64,000 nucleotides of DNA, taken from NCBI GenBank assembly GCA_947453725.1, contig CANGHH010000022.1:1-64000 (forward strand). Direction: 5' to 3'. Of this stretch, positions 26,905-37,202 are shown piece after piece. A model generated the notes under the pieces. It saw only the letters and a program-made list of their open reading frames with translations. It ran no database searches and was not told where the DNA came from. Made by a program: the position numbers and the translations under genes. Source of the stretch: Betaproteobacteria bacterium (lineage in GTDB: Bacteria > Pseudomonadota > Gammaproteobacteria > Burkholderiales > Burkholderiaceae_C). Position 1 is the first letter of the stretch, and every line of letters begins with the position of its first letter.

Positions 26905-27827
26905 GGCTTGGGCGCTGCGCCGGCGGGGCTGCGGTTCAACAGCGTCATCGCGGTGCCGATCAGGCCGGCCACTTCGCCCATGTGGCCCGGCACGATCATC
27001 GTGTTGTTGGTCTTGGCCAGGTGGCTGTAGGCATCGACGGCCTTCTCGGCCACCTTCAGCTGCACCGCCTGTTCGCCGCCGGGCTGCTGGATGGCCGCAG
27101 CGATCTTGCGGATGGCGTCGGCCGTGGCGTCGGCCACCGCGGTGATCGCCGCTGCTTCGCCGATGGCCTTGTTGATCTCGGCCTGCTTGGCGCCTTCGCT
27201 GCGCGCGATGAAGGCTTCGCGCTCGCCGGTGGCGATGTTGATCTGCTCCTGGCGCCGGCCTTCGCTGGCCGCGATCAGCGCGCGCTTTTCGCGCTCGGCC
27301 GTGATCTGCGCCTGCATGGCGTGCAGGATCGCCGCTGGCGGCGTCAGGTCCTTGATCTCGTAGCGCAGCACCTTGACGCCCCAGTTCAGCGCCGCCTCGT
27401 CCAGCGCTTCCACCACGCCGGCGTTGATGTGGGTGCGCTCCTCGAAGGTCTTGTCGAGTTCCATCTTGCCGATCACGCTGCGCAGGGTGGTCTGCGCCAG
27501 CTGCGTGATGGCCACGATGTAGTTGCTGGAACCGTAGCTGGCGCGCATCGGGTCGGTGACCTGGAAATACAGGATGCCGTCCACCGTCAGCTGGGTGTTG
27601 TCCTTGGTGATGCAGACCTGGCTGGGCACGTCCAGCGGGACTTCCTTCAGCGAATGCTTGTAGGCCACGCGGTCGACGAAGGGGAAGACGAAGCTCAGGC
27701 CGGGCGTCAGCGTGCGGTCGTACTTGCCCAGGCGTTCGACCACCCAGGCGTGCTGCTGCGGCACGATCTTCAGCGAGCGAACGATGAAGAGGACCGCGAT
27801 GACGGCGATGACGAGGGCGATTTCCAT
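26901..27827 (-). CDS. SPFH/Band 7 membrane protein (stomatin/QmcA-like)
   Basis: 308 residues. One N-terminal membrane helix (IALVIAVIAVLFIVRSL), then a Band 7 domain (VVERLGKYDRTLTPGLSFVFPFVDRVAYKHSLKEVPLDV split across residues 30-70) and a long helix with EREAFIARSEGAKQAEINKA. These proteins form membrane-bound cages with NfeD partners and FtsH-type proteases. An nfeD gene lies 17 bases upstream, as in many genomes, supporting a shared membrane-quality role. Confidence 0.93.
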   Translation of the reverse strand: MEIALVIAVIAVLFIVRSLKIVPQQHAWVVERLGKYDRTLTPGLSFVFPFVDRVAYKHSLKEVPLDVPSQVCITKDNTQLTVDGILYFQVTDPMRASYGSSNYIVAITQLAQTTLRSVIGKMELDKTFEERTHINAGVVEALDEAALNWGVKVLRYEIKDLTPPAAILHAMQAQITAEREKRALIAASEGRRQEQINIATGEREAFIARSEGAKQAEINKAIGEAAAITAVADATADAIRKIAAAIQQPGGEQAVQLKVAEKAVDAYSHLAKTNNTMIVPGHMGEVAGLIGTAMTLLNRSPAGAAPKP

Positions 27828-27844
27828 GTCGAGCTTTCAGATGT

Positions 27845-28330
27845 TCAGTTCGGGGCGACTTCGGTGACGGCGGTCGCGACGGCGACGTGCTCGACGCGCA
27901 GTTCGCTGCCGTTGATGGCCACGATGCGGTGTTCGCCGGCTTTCGGTGTGCCGCTGCCGGCGTGGCGCACGGCCCAGCTGGCACCGCGGTAGGCAGCGCG
28001 GGCCGTGCCGTCGGCCGCCCAGTGCCCGACGTGCAGCTGCTGGCCGATGTCGAGGTTGACGTCCGGGTTGCGCTCGGCCGGCGCCGCAGCGGGCGTCTGC
28101 AGGCGCTTCAGGTGCCAGGCTGCCGTGGCACCGGCACCGACGACGGCCGCCAGCACCATCTGCGCCGTGCCACCCAGGCCGGCGTGCGCGGCCAGCGCGC
28201 CGGCGGCGCAGCCCAGGCCCAACATCAGCAGGTAGAAAGTGCCGCTGGCCAACTCGGCGGCCACCAGCCCGCCGGCTGCCATCCACCACAAGGTCGAGAT
28301 GTTCCAGTCCAAGCCTGGCCTCCTGTTCAT
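27845..28330 (-). CDS. NfeD-family membrane protein
   Basis: 161 residues from the ATG at 28330 (MNRRPGLDW). Two to three membrane segments (TLWWMAAGGLVAAELASGTF, LLMLGLGCAAGALAAHAGL, AQMVLAAVVGAGATAAW) precede a C-terminal OB-fold domain (HVGHWAADGTARAAYRGASWAV, RIVAINGSELRVEHV). It is the short NfeD form that pairs with stomatin-like proteins, as in this operon. Confidence 0.88.
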   Translation of the reverse strand: MNRRPGLDWNISTLWWMAAGGLVAAELASGTFYLLMLGLGCAAGALAAHAGLGGTAQMVLAAVVGAGATAAWHLKRLQTPAAAPAERNPDVNLDIGQQLHVGHWAADGTARAAYRGASWAVRHAGSGTPKAGEHRIVAINGSELRVEHVAVATAVTEVAPN

Positions 28331-28435
28331 AGCGCTGCACCGAGGGTGCGGGCGCAGTGTAGTCACGTCATTTCCAGCTGCCACATCGCACCCCTACACT
28401 TCGCGCTCATTTTCATCCCGCACCAAGGCCCGCCG

Positions 28436-30694
28436 ATGCTCCGCTTCCGTTTCCCCATCGTCATCATCGACGAGGATTTCCGCTCGGAAAATACCTCGGG
28501 TTTCGGCATCCGCGCGCTGGCCTCGGCCATCGAGAAAGAGGGCTTCGAGGTGCTGGGCGCCACCAGCTACGGCGACCTGAGCCAGTTCGCGCAGCAGCAA
28601 AGCCGCGCCAGCGTCTTCATCCTGTCGATCGACGACGAAGAGTTCACGCCGGGGCCCGAACTGGACCCGGCGGTGCTGAACCTGCGCAAGTTCATCGAGG
28701 AAATCCGCTTCAAGAACGCGGACATCCCGATCTACATCTACGGCGAAACGCGGACCAGCCAGCACATCCCCAACGACATCCTGCGCGAGCTCCACGGCTT
28801 CATCCACATGTTCGAGGACACGCCGGAATTCGTGGCGCGTCACATCATCCGCGAGGCCAAGAGCTACCTCGACGGCCTGGCGCCGCCCTTCTTCAAGGCG
28901 CTGATGGACTACGCGCAGGACGGCTCGTATTCCTGGCACTGCCCCGGCCACAGCGGCGGCGTCGCCTTCCTGAAGAGCCCGGTCGGGCAGATGTTCCACC
29001 AGTTCTTCGGCGAGAACATGCTGCGCGCCGACGTCTGCAACGCCGTCGAAGAACTCGGCCAGCTGCTGGACCACAGCGGCCCGGTGCTGCAGAGCGAACG
29101 CAACGCCGCGCGCATCTTCAACGCCGACCACTGTTTCTTCGTCACCAATGGAACCAGCACCTCGAACAAGATGGTCTGGCACCACACGGTGGCGCCGGGC
29201 GACGTGGTGGTGGTCGACCGCAACTGCCACGTCAGCGTGCTGCACAGCATCATCATGACGGGCGCGGTGCCGGTCTTCCTGACGCCCACGCGCAACCACC
29301 TGGGCATCATCGGGCCGATACCGGAAAGCGAATTCCAGCCCGAGACGATCCGCCGCAAGATCGCCGCCAACCCGCTGCTGGCGGGTATCGACGCCGAGAC
29401 CTGCAAGCCGCGTATCCTGACGCTGACGCAGAGCACCTACGACGGCGTGCTCTACAACACGGAAACCATCAAGCACGCGCTGGACGGCTATGTCGACACG
29501 CTGCACTTCGACGAAGCCTGGCTGCCGCACGCCGCTTTCCACAAGTTCTACGGCACCTTCCATTCGATGGGCAAGAACCGCCCGCGCCCGAAGGACCAGC
29601 TGGTCTTCGCGACGCAGTCGACGCACAAGCTGCTGGCCGGCCTCAGCCAGGCCAGCCAGGTGCTGGTGCAAGACGCGACGGAGCGCAAGTTGGACCGCCA
29701 CCTCTTCAACGAGGCCTACCTGATGCACACCAGCACCAGCCCGCAGTACGCGATCATCGCCAGCTGCGACGTGGCCGCGGCGATGATGGAAGCGCCTGGC
29801 GGGCCGGCGCTGGTGGAAGAAAGCATCGCCGAGTCGATGGACTTCCGCCGCGCCATGCGCAAGGTCGACGAGGAATTCGGCAAGGACTGGTGGTTCACCG
29901 TCTGGGGCCCCGAGCAGATGGTCGACGAAGGCATCGGCCGCTCGGCCGACTGGGTGCTGAAGGCTGGCGACAAGTGGCACGGCTTCGGCCAACTGGCCGA
30001 CGGCTTCAACCTGCTGGACCCGATCAAGTGCACCATCGTCACGCCGGGCCTGGATGTGGCGGGCACCTTTGCGCCGACCGGCATCCCGGCTTCGATCGTC
30101 ACCAAGTTCCTGGCCGAGCACGGCGTGGTGGTCGAGAAGACGGGTCTCTATTCCTTCTTCATCATGTTCACCATCGGCATCACCAAGGGCCGCTGGAATT
30201 CCCTGCTGACCGCGCTGCAGCAGTTCAAGGACGACTATGACAAGAACGCGCCGATGTGGCGCATCCTGCCGGAGTTCTGCCAGGCTCATCCGAAGTACGA
30301 ACGCATGGGCCTGCGCGACCTCTGCCAGAGCATCCACAGCATGTACGCCAAGGGCGACATCGCGCGGCTGACCACCGAGATGTACCTGTCCGACCTGCAG
30401 CCGGCGATGAAGCCCAGCGACGCCTTCGCGCACATCGCCAGGCGCACCACCGAGCGGGTCGGCATCGACGAGTTGGAAGGCCGCATCACGACCAGCCTGC
30501 TGACGCCTTACCCGCCGGGTATTCCGCTGCTGATCCCGGGCGAGCGCTTCAACAAGAAGATCGTCGACTACCTGCGCTTCGTGCGCGCCTTCAATGCCGC
30601 TTTCCCGGGCTTCGACACCGACGTGCATGGCCTGGTCGAAGACGAAGCGCCGGGCGCCGATCGCCGTTACTTCGTCGATTGCGTGCGGCTCTGA
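28436..30694 (+). CDS. Orn/Lys/Arg decarboxylase (PLP, large AdiA/LdcC-type)
   Basis: 752 residues, the usual length of inducible-type amino acid decarboxylases. N-terminal receiver-like wing domain (IVIIDEDFRSENTSGFGIRA), PLP domain with SYSWHCPGHSGG, TNGTSTSNK, DEAWLPHAAFH and the cofactor lysine in ATQSTHKLLAGL (near residue 397), and a C-terminal domain with TPYPPGIPLLIPGE. Substrate among arginine, lysine and ornithine cannot be set by eye. No antiporter gene is adjacent, so a role in polyamine synthesis is as likely as acid resistance. Confidence 0.92.
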   Translation: MLRFRFPIVIIDEDFRSENTSGFGIRALASAIEKEGFEVLGATSYGDLSQFAQQQSRASVFILSIDDEEFTPGPELDPAVLNLRKFIEEIRFKNADIPIYIYGETRTSQHIPNDILRELHGFIHMFEDTPEFVARHIIREAKSYLDGLAPPFFKALMDYAQDGSYSWHCPGHSGGVAFLKSPVGQMFHQFFGENMLRADVCNAVEELGQLLDHSGPVLQSERNAARIFNADHCFFVTNGTSTSNKMVWHHTVAPGDVVVVDRNCHVSVLHSIIMTGAVPVFLTPTRNHLGIIGPIPESEFQPETIRRKIAANPLLAGIDAETCKPRILTLTQSTYDGVLYNTETIKHALDGYVDTLHFDEAWLPHAAFHKFYGTFHSMGKNRPRPKDQLVFATQSTHKLLAGLSQASQVLVQDATERKLDRHLFNEAYLMHTSTSPQYAIIASCDVAAAMMEAPGGPALVEESIAESMDFRRAMRKVDEEFGKDWWFTVWGPEQMVDEGIGRSADWVLKAGDKWHGFGQLADGFNLLDPIKCTIVTPGLDVAGTFAPTGIPASIVTKFLAEHGVVVEKTGLYSFFIMFTIGITKGRWNSLLTALQQFKDDYDKNAPMWRILPEFCQAHPKYERMGLRDLCQSIHSMYAKGDIARLTTEMYLSDLQPAMKPSDAFAHIARRTTERVGIDELEGRITTSLLTPYPPGIPLLIPGERFNKKIVDYLRFVRAFNAAFPGFDTDVHGLVEDEAPGADRRYFVDCVRL

Positions 30695-30717
30695 AGTCCC
30701 GCACCGACTGACGCGAA

Positions 30718-30741
30718 AACGGGCGCTTGCGGGCGCCCGTT
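30718..30741. terminator. Hairpin terminator between convergent decarboxylase and fabI genes
   Basis: AACGGGCGC (30718-30726), loop TTGCGG, GCGCCCGTT (30733-30741): a perfect 9-pair stem lying between two convergent genes. On the minus strand it is followed by TTTTCG, which suits fabI termination. Confidence 0.75.
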
Positions 30742-30769
30742 GGCTTGGCCGGTCAGCCCGCTCAGCCGG

Positions 30770-31555
30770 TCACTCGACGGCGGCCGCACTCATCGCATGG
30801 CTGAAGCCGCCGTCGACGTAGGTGATTTCGGCCGTCACACCGCTGGCCAGGTCGGACAGCAGGAAGGCGGCCACGTTGCCGACGTCGTCGATGGTGATGT
30901 TGCGGCCCAGCGGCGAGGCCTTCGCCACCATGCCCAGCAGCTTGCCGAAGTCCTTGATGCCCGAAGCCGCCAGCGTCTTGATCGGGCCGGCCGAGATGCC
31001 GTTCACCCGGTAGCCGCGCGGGCCCATGCTGGCCGCCAGGTAGCGCACGCTGGCTTCCAGCGAGGCCTTGGCCAGGCCCATGGTGTTGTAGTTGGGCACT
31101 GCGCGCAGCGAACCCAGGTAGCTCAGCGTCAGCAGCGCCGCGTTCGGCCGCAGGTAGGGCAGGGCGGCCTTGGCCATGGCCGGAAAGCTGTAGGCCGAGA
31201 TGTCGTGGGCGATGCGGAAGCCTTCACGCGACAGGCCGTCGAGGAAGTCGCCGCCGATGGCCTCGCGCGGGGCAAAGCCGATGGCGTGAACGAAACCGTC
31301 AAACTGGCCCCACGCGGCACCAAGTTGTTCGAAGACACTGGCGATCTGGGCGTCGTCCGAGACATCGCATTCGAAGACCAGCTTGGAGTCGAATTCGGCG
31401 GCGAAGTCGGTGATGCGTTGGCGAAAGCGCTCGCCGACGAAGCTGAAGGCCAGCTCGGCGCCCTGCGCCTTGCAGGCCCGGGCGATGCCGTAGGCGATGG
31501 ACCGGTTGGATAGCACGCCGGTGATGAGAAAGCGCTTGCCAGCGAGGAAGCCCAT
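30770..31555 (-). CDS. fabI: Enoyl-[acyl-carrier-protein] reductase (NADH) FabI
   Basis: 261 residues from the ATG at 31555 ([13 protein letters not shown]), preceded by GGAGAC. FabI completes each cycle of fatty acid elongation. Family motifs: [23 protein letters not shown], the active-site Y-x6-K pattern in [12 protein letters not shown], and [14 protein letters not shown]. FabI is the target of triclosan and related inhibitors; residues of the inhibitor pocket look standard. Upstream in-frame codons to 31828 are leader sequence, not protein. Confidence 0.96.
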   Translation of the reverse strand: MGFLAGKRFLITGVLSNRSIAYGIARACKAQGAELAFSFVGERFRQRITDFAAEFDSKLVFECDVSDDAQIASVFEQLGAAWGQFDGFVHAIGFAPREAIGGDFLDGLSREGFRIAHDISAYSFPAMAKAALPYLRPNAALLTLSYLGSLRAVPNYNTMGLAKASLEASVRYLAASMGPRGYRVNGISAGPIKTLAASGIKDFGKLLGMVAKASPLGRNITIDDVGNVAAFLLSDLASGVTAEITYVDGGFSHAMSAAAVE

Positions 31556-31631
31556 GGATGTCTCCGAGTCGAAAGGGGGTCTTGAAGCGGCCGCGATTCT
31601 GGCACGCGCTGGGTGCTTTGCAGCGTCGGTA

Positions 31632-31660
31632 TTGCTGGCGGCGAATTGGGCAGCTATAAT
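31632..31660 (+). promoter_or_regulatory. Sigma70 promoter of the rimP-nusA-infB operon
   Basis: TTGCTG (31632-31637), 17-base spacer, perfect TATAAT (31655-31660). It fires towards the attenuator-like hairpin at 31685 and the rimP gene. Confidence 0.75.
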
Positions 31661-31684
31661 CCGGCCTTTCCGGGTAAAGCTGAA

Positions 31685-31714
31685 GTGGGCGGAATTTTCC
31701 AGCCCATTTTTTTT
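31685..31714 (+). terminator. Terminator/attenuator-like hairpin with T8 in the rimP leader
   Basis: GTGGGCGG (31685-31692) pairs with CC-A-GCCCAT (31699-31707, one bulged A), and eight T follow (31707-31714). It is only about 25 bases after the TATAAT, so most transcripts could end before rimP. NusA autoregulation acts on leaders of this operon in E. coli; a similar feedback here is inference. Confidence 0.65.
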
Positions 31715-31863
31715 GCTTGATCGTCTTTCAGCAGGTCGCCGTGGCGGGTTTTCGCGATGGTCGGCGTGTTCAGAAAGGCTGGTCTTGGCGGCTCGCCCCG
31801 GCGGCAAGGGCAGGTCGACGCGATCCACAGGATCCAGCGGGCCGGATCAAGGACAGGCAAGGT

Positions 31864-32601
31864 TTGAGGCAGGCATCGGGCATCGGCAAGTCGGCAGGCA
31901 AGGGCGCACGCGGGGCAACGTCCCAGCGTCAGCGCGAAGGTGTTGCTGCGCCGGGCGGTCGGTCGACGCGCCCACCGGCCAAGCCACGTGAAATCCCGAC
32001 CGGCCCGCGCCTGGGCTGGCGCGAGGCGATCACCGCCACCGTCACGGGTCAGGGTTTCGAGTTGATTGAAGTGGAGCGCGCCCAGCGGGGCTTGCTGCGC
32101 ATCACCATCGACCGCATCCCGGGCCGCATCTACCCGGTGGCCAGTGAATTCATCCTGGTCGAAGACTGCGAACAGGTGACCCGACAACTGCAATACGCCC
32201 TCGAAGTCGAGGACATGGATTACGCCCGTCTCGAGGTGTCCTCGCCTGGCCTGGACCGGCTGCTGAAAAGCGAGGCCGACTTCGAGCGCTTTGCCGGTCA
32301 GGCCGTGAAGCTCACGCTGAAGGCGCCGTTCGAGGGCCGCAAGGTCTGGGAAGGCGTGCTGGGACGCGCTGGCGATGAGCCCGCAGCGCCCGAAGGTGCG
32401 GCCACGACGGGTTGGAATCTGTTTTTCAAGGCCGGCAAGACCGAACAGGTCTTGGGGTTCAAGTTCGAAGAAGTGCGCGAGGCCCGCTTGGTGCCCGTGT
32501 TGGATTTCAAAGGTCGCAAATCCGCCGGCACCGCCGCGGAAAGCGACCAGGCCGCTGTGGCACCGGATTCGGTGAGCGCAGCGGGCACAGATGGAGGCTA
32601 G
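31864..32601 (+). CDS. rimP: Ribosome maturation factor RimP, with N-terminal extension
   Basis: The RimP core is clear: [53 protein letters not shown]. RimP helps assemble the 30S subunit. The start is uncertain. No ATG or GTG lies near the core; the nearest TTG is at 31864 (AAGGT before it), giving 245 residues with about 50 extra basic, Ser/Gly/Arg-rich residues. A CTG at the L of LGWREAIT would give the usual length. An insertion [19 protein letters not shown] near the end of the second domain is also longer than in E. coli. First gene of the nusA operon. Confidence 0.88.
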   Translation: MRQASGIGKSAGKGARGATSQRQREGVAAPGGRSTRPPAKPREIPTGPRLGWREAITATVTGQGFELIEVERAQRGLLRITIDRIPGRIYPVASEFILVEDCEQVTRQLQYALEVEDMDYARLEVSSPGLDRLLKSEADFERFAGQAVKLTLKAPFEGRKVWEGVLGRAGDEPAAPEGAATTGWNLFFKAGKTEQVLGFKFEEVREARLVPVLDFKGRKSAGTAAESDQAAVAPDSVSAAGTDGG

Positions 32602-32608
32602 AGGACCG

Positions 32609-34087
32609 ATGAATCGCGAAATGTTGATGTTGGTGGACGCCATCTCGCGCGAGAAGACCGTGGACCGCGACGTCGTGTTCGGCGCGGTCGAGGCGGCGCT
32701 GGCGCAAGCGACGAAGAAGCTCAACGGGGGCGAGGTCGACATCCGTGTCGCTGTTGACCGCGATACGGGCGAATACGAGACCTTCCGCCGTTGGCTGGTG
32801 GTGCCCGACAGTGCCGGCTTGCAGAACCCCGACGCCGAGGAACTGCTGTCCGACGCGCTGGACCGCATTCCCGACATCGAGGAAGGCGACTACATCGAAG
32901 AAGCGATCGAGTCGCTGACCATCGGTCGCATCGGTGCCCAGGCCGCCAAGCAGGTCATCCTGCAGAAGATCCGTGACGCCGAGCGCGAGCAGCTGCTCAA
33001 CGATTTCCTGGCCCGCGGCGAGAAGATCTTCGTCGGCACGGTCAAGCGCCTGGACAAGGGTGACATCATCGTCGAGAGCGGTCGCGTCGAAGGGCGCCTG
33101 AAGCGCAGCGAAATGATCCCGAAGGAAAATCTGCGCAGCGGCGACCGCGTGCGGGCCTTCCTGCAAGGCATCGACGCCACGCAGCGCGGTCCGCAGATCA
33201 TGCTGTCGCGCAGCGCGCCGGGTTTCATGGTCGAACTCTTCGCCCAGGAAGTGCCCGAGATCGAACAGGGCCTGCTGGAAATCAAGAGCTGTGCCCGTGA
33301 TCCGGGCAGCCGCGCCAAGATTGCCGTGGTCAGCCACGACCGCCGCGTCGACCCGATCGGCACCTGCGTTGGCGTGCGCGGCTCGCGCGTCAACGCGGTC
33401 ACCAACGAGATCGCTGGCGAGCGCGTCGACATCGTGCTGTGGTCCGAAGACCCGGCGCAATTCGTCATCGGCGCGCTGGCGCCGGCCAATGTCCAGTCCA
33501 TCGTGGTCGACGAAGAGCGCCATGCGATGGACGTGGTGGTCGACGAGGAAAACCTCGCTATCGCCATCGGCCGCGGCGGCCAGAACGTGCGCCTGGCGTC
33601 GGAACTGACCGGCTGGCGCATCAACATCATGACCGCCGAAGAGTCGCAGGCCAAGCAGGCCACCGAGTCCGATTCGGTGCGCGCCTTGTTCGTCGACAAG
33701 CTCGACGTCGATGCCGAAGTCGCCGACATCCTGATCGCCGAGGGTTTCACCAGCCTGGAAGAGGTGGCCTATGTGCCGCTGACCGAAATGCTGGAAATCG
33801 AAAGCTTCGACGAGGACACGGTGCACGAACTGCGCACCCGTGCCAAGGACGCCTTGCTGACGATGGAAATCAAGAAGGAAGAAGACGTTGGCGAGGTCTC
33901 GCAGAATCTGCGCGACCTGGAAGGCCTGACGCCCGAACTGATCGCCAAGCTGGCGCTGGGCGGGATCCACACCCGTGACGACTTGGCCGACCTGGCCGTC
34001 GATGAACTGACCGAGATGTCGGGCATCGACGACGAACAGGCCAAGGCGATCATCATGAAGGCGCGCGAGCACTGGTTCACCGTTTGA
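32609..34087 (+). CDS. nusA: Transcription termination/antitermination factor NusA
   Basis: 492 residues from the ATG at 32609 (MNREML). N-terminal RNA polymerase-binding domain, S1 domain ([20 protein letters not shown] at about 133-150), two KH domains ([20 protein letters not shown] and [20 protein letters not shown]) and two C-terminal acidic repeats ([40 protein letters not shown]) that bind alpha-CTD and mask RNA binding. Lies 7 bases after rimP. Confidence 0.97.
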   Translation: MNREMLMLVDAISREKTVDRDVVFGAVEAALAQATKKLNGGEVDIRVAVDRDTGEYETFRRWLVVPDSAGLQNPDAEELLSDALDRIPDIEEGDYIEEAIESLTIGRIGAQAAKQVILQKIRDAEREQLLNDFLARGEKIFVGTVKRLDKGDIIVESGRVEGRLKRSEMIPKENLRSGDRVRAFLQGIDATQRGPQIMLSRSAPGFMVELFAQEVPEIEQGLLEIKSCARDPGSRAKIAVVSHDRRVDPIGTCVGVRGSRVNAVTNEIAGERVDIVLWSEDPAQFVIGALAPANVQSIVVDEERHAMDVVVDEENLAIAIGRGGQNVRLASELTGWRINIMTAEESQAKQATESDSVRALFVDKLDVDAEVADILIAEGFTSLEEVAYVPLTEMLEIESFDEDTVHELRTRAKDALLTMEIKKEEDVGEVSQNLRDLEGLTPELIAKLALGGIHTRDDLADLAVDELTEMSGIDDEQAKAIIMKAREHWFTV

Positions 34088-34142
34088 TGACCCCGTTGAA
34101 ACGCTTGCACGCCCGCACCGCACACCCGAGGAAACCGTACCC

Positions 34143-37067
34143 ATGGCCGTGACCACCGTCGCCCAGTTCGCTGCCCAGCTTGGCCGCCCGACCACGGCGC
34201 TGATCGAGCAGCTGCAATCGGCCGGGGTGACCAAGCAGTCGCCCGAGGACGCGCTGACCGAAGCCGACAAGGAACGTCTGCTGGATTTCCTGCGCACCTC
34301 GCACGGCACTGTGGCCGGCGCCGAGCGCAAGAAGATCACGCTGACCAAGAAGACGTCGACCGAGATCAAGCAGGCCGACTCGAGCGGTCGCGCCCGCACC
34401 ATCCAGGTGGAGGTGCGCAAGAAGCGCGTCTTTGTCAAGCGCGACGATGCGTCGCCGGCCACGGAAGAGTCCGGACCGAACGCCGAAGAGCTCGACCTGC
34501 AGCGCCGCGAAGAAGAAGCCAGCGCCCAGGCCGAAGCCATCCGCGTGCAGGAAGCTGAACTGGCCGAAGCGCGCCGGGTTCGCGAAGAGCAGGAGCACGC
34601 CGCCCGTGCGGCGGCTGAAGCCGCTGCGGCCGAAGCCGCTGCCGCGCGCGCTGCCGCCGAAGCCGCAGCCCTTGCTGAAGCCGCCGCCGCGGTGGCGGCT
34701 GCCCAGGCCGCTGCCGCCGCCGCTGCGCAAGCGCCCAAGACCGAAAAGTCAGCCGCTGCCGCGCCGCCGGCACCGGTCGCGCCGCCGGCCGTCGAAGCGC
34801 CCAAGGCCGTCGAGGCCGCGAAGCTGCCCGAGCCCGCCAAACCCGTTCTGCGGGTGGTCAAGGCCGCCGACAAGGCTGCCGAAGACAGCGCCAAGGCCGA
34901 CGATCTGGCCCGCCGCCGCAAGGCTGCCGAGGCCGAAGCCGCCGCCATCCGCGCGATGATGGCCGGCCCGAAGAAGGTGCTGATCGCCAAGAAGCCGGAA
35001 GAGGTCAAGCCGGATCCGGCCGTTGCGGCCAAGGATGCCATCAAGGGCACGATCCACAAGCCGGCTGCCAAGCCGGGCGTGCCGGGTGCGGCCGTGGTCG
35101 CCAAGCCGGGTGACAAGAAACAGGTCAAGAGCGAGAAGCTGTCGTCCAGCTGGGCCGACGACGCCGCCAAGAAGCGCGCGGCGCTCAAGGGCCGCACCGA
35201 CGGCGGCGCCGGGCGTCCGGGCTGGCGTGCACCCCGCGGTGGTGCCGGTGGCCGCCGTGGCGACCGGGGTGACAGTGGCGGTGGTTTCACACCGACGCCG
35301 GAAGCCCTGATCCAGGAAGTGCACGTGCCGGAAACCATCTCGGTGGCCGACCTGGCGCACAAGATGTCGGTCAAGGCCAGCGAGGTCATCAAGCAGTTGA
35401 TGAAGCTGGGTCAGATGGTCACCATCAACCAGCAGCTCGACCAGGAAACGGCGATGATCGTCGTCGAGGAAATGGGCCACAAGGCGCTGGCCGCCAAGCT
35501 GGACGACCCGGAAGCCTTCACCGAGGAAGAAACCGCACTGCACGACGCCGCCGAGCAGCTGCCGCGCGCGCCGGTGGTCACCGTCATGGGTCACGTCGAC
35601 CACGGCAAGACCTCGCTGCTGGACTACATCCGCCGGGCCCGCGTGGCCGCTGGCGAAGCCGGGGGCATCACGCAGCACATCGGCGCTTACCACGTCGAAA
35701 CGCCGCGCGGCATGATCACCTTCCTCGACACCCCGGGCCACGCCGCCTTCACGGCGATGCGGGCGCGCGGTGCGCAGTCCACCGACCTGGTGATCCTGGT
35801 CGTGGCGGCGGATGACGGTGTGATGCCGCAGACCAAGGAAGCGATCGCCCACGCGAAGGCGGCCGGTGTGCCCATCATCGTGGCGATGAACAAGATCGAC
35901 AAACCCGACGCCAACCTGGAACGCGTGAAGAGCGAACTGGTGGCCGAGGGCGTGATCCCCGAAGACTTCGGTGGCGATTCGCCCTTCGTGCCGGTCTCGG
36001 CCCGCACCGGCGAGGGCGTGGACACGCTGCTGGAACAGGTGCTGCTGCAGGCCGAGGTGCTGGAACTGACCGCGCCCCGCGTGGCGGCGGCCAAGGGCGT
36101 CGTCATCGAAGCCCGCCTGGACAAGGGACGCGGGCCGGTGGCCACGATCCTGGTCCAGAGCGGTACGCTGAACAAGGGCGACGTGGTGCTGGCCGGCTCG
36201 AGTTTTGGTCGGGTGCGTGCCATGCTGGACGAAGATGGCAGGGCCATTGAATCGGCTGGACCTTCCTTGCCGGTCGAGATTCAGGGCCTGACCGAAGTGC
36301 CGCGCGCCGGCGACGAATTCATGGTCCTGAACGACGAGCGCAGGGCCCGCGAAATCGCCACTTTCCGCCAGGGCAAGTACCGCGAAGTGAACCTGAACCG
36401 CCGCCAGGCTGCGAAGCTGGAAGGCATGTTCGAGAACATGGGCGAGGGCGCCGCGCAGACGCTGTCGCTGATCGTCAAGGCCGACGTGCAAGGCTCGCAG
36501 GAAGCCCTGGCGCAGAGCCTGCTCAAGCTGTCGACGCCCGAGGTCAAGGTGCAGATCGTGCACGCGGCCGTCGGCGGCATCAGCGAGAGCGACATCAACC
36601 TGGCCATCGCCAGCAAGGCCGTCATCATCGGCTTCAACGTGCGGGCCGACGCCGGTGCGCGCAAGCTGGCCGAAGGCAACGGCGTCGACATCAAGTACTA
36701 CAACATCATTTACGACGCGGTCGACGAGATCAAGGCGGCGATGGGGGGCATGCTGCCGCCGGAGCAGCGCGAGGAAACCATCGGCACCGCCGAGATCCGC
36801 ACGGTTTTCGTCGCCAGCAAGATCGGTACGGTGGCGGGTTGCATGATCACCGCCGGCCAGGTCATTCGCAATTCGCGCTTCCGCCTGCTGCGCGAGAACG
36901 TGGTGATCTACACCGGCGAAGTCGAATCGGTGAAGCGCCTGAAGGACGATGTCCGCGAAGTGTCTTCCGGCTTCGAGTGCGGCATCAAGCTGAAGAACTA
37001 CAACGACATCAAGGAAGGCGATCAGTTGGAGTTCTTCGAGGTGAAGGAAGTCGCCAGAACGTTGTAG
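34143..37067 (+). CDS. infB: Translation initiation factor IF-2
   Basis: 974 residues. N-terminal IF2-N domain ([20 protein letters not shown]), then about 230 residues of low-complexity Ala/Glu/Lys helix (140-290), a second IF2-N domain ([20 protein letters not shown]), G domain with P-loop GHVDHGKTS at residues 483-491, DTPGH, and NKID, then domains II-IV ending [12 protein letters not shown]. Brings initiator tRNA to the 30S subunit. Codon use in the Ala-rich linker is repetitive but typical of beta-proteobacterial IF2. Confidence 0.98.
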   Translation: MAVTTVAQFAAQLGRPTTALIEQLQSAGVTKQSPEDALTEADKERLLDFLRTSHGTVAGAERKKITLTKKTSTEIKQADSSGRARTIQVEVRKKRVFVKRDDASPATEESGPNAEELDLQRREEEASAQAEAIRVQEAELAEARRVREEQEHAARAAAEAAAAEAAAARAAAEAAALAEAAAAVAAAQAAAAAAAQAPKTEKSAAAAPPAPVAPPAVEAPKAVEAAKLPEPAKPVLRVVKAADKAAEDSAKADDLARRRKAAEAEAAAIRAMMAGPKKVLIAKKPEEVKPDPAVAAKDAIKGTIHKPAAKPGVPGAAVVAKPGDKKQVKSEKLSSSWADDAAKKRAALKGRTDGGAGRPGWRAPRGGAGGRRGDRGDSGGGFTPTPEALIQEVHVPETISVADLAHKMSVKASEVIKQLMKLGQMVTINQQLDQETAMIVVEEMGHKALAAKLDDPEAFTEEETALHDAAEQLPRAPVVTVMGHVDHGKTSLLDYIRRARVAAGEAGGITQHIGAYHVETPRGMITFLDTPGHAAFTAMRARGAQSTDLVILVVAADDGVMPQTKEAIAHAKAAGVPIIVAMNKIDKPDANLERVKSELVAEGVIPEDFGGDSPFVPVSARTGEGVDTLLEQVLLQAEVLELTAPRVAAAKGVVIEARLDKGRGPVATILVQSGTLNKGDVVLAGSSFGRVRAMLDEDGRAIESAGPSLPVEIQGLTEVPRAGDEFMVLNDERRAREIATFRQGKYREVNLNRRQAAKLEGMFENMGEGAAQTLSLIVKADVQGSQEALAQSLLKLSTPEVKVQIVHAAVGGISESDINLAIASKAVIIGFNVRADAGARKLAEGNGVDIKYYNIIYDAVDEIKAAMGGMLPPEQREETIGTAEIRTVFVASKIGTVAGCMITAGQVIRNSRFRLLRENVVIYTGEVESVKRLKDDVREVSSGFECGIKLKNYNDIKEGDQLEFFEVKEVARTL

Positions 37068-37084
37068 CCCCCAGGCTCCCTCTG

Positions 37085-37145
37085 GTCGCCACCCCCCGAG
37101 GGGGCTCATGCAGCGGCCCGGCAAAGCCGGTTCCGCGCATGGCGG
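37085..37145. repeat. GC-rich palindromic intergenic element
   Basis: Between infB and rbfA, containing CCCCC-GA-GGGGG at 37093-37104 and CCGGCAAAGCCGG at 37119-37131. It has the same flavour as the block at 21885-21971, though the two are not obviously the same sequence. Confidence 0.35.
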
Positions 37146-37162
37146 CTTGATCGGCGCGATGC

Positions 37163-37184
37163 GAGCCCCGCTACGGCGGGGCTC
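37163..37184 (+). terminator. Hairpin between infB and rbfA
   Basis: GAGCCCCGC (37163-37171), loop TACG, GCGGGGCTC (37176-37184), then TTCGCTT. A 9-pair stem with a weak T stretch; may partly uncouple rbfA-truB-typA from infB. Confidence 0.5.
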
Positions 37185-37202
37185 TTCGCTTGAAAGGCCC
37201 CT

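Noticed and set aside
32507-35392. Very long open frame (about 960 codons) antisense to nusA-infB
   Set aside because: High-GC codon bias opens long frames opposite real genes. The sense strand encodes well-known proteins and the antisense product has low-complexity Ala/Ser/Arg runs with no family motif.
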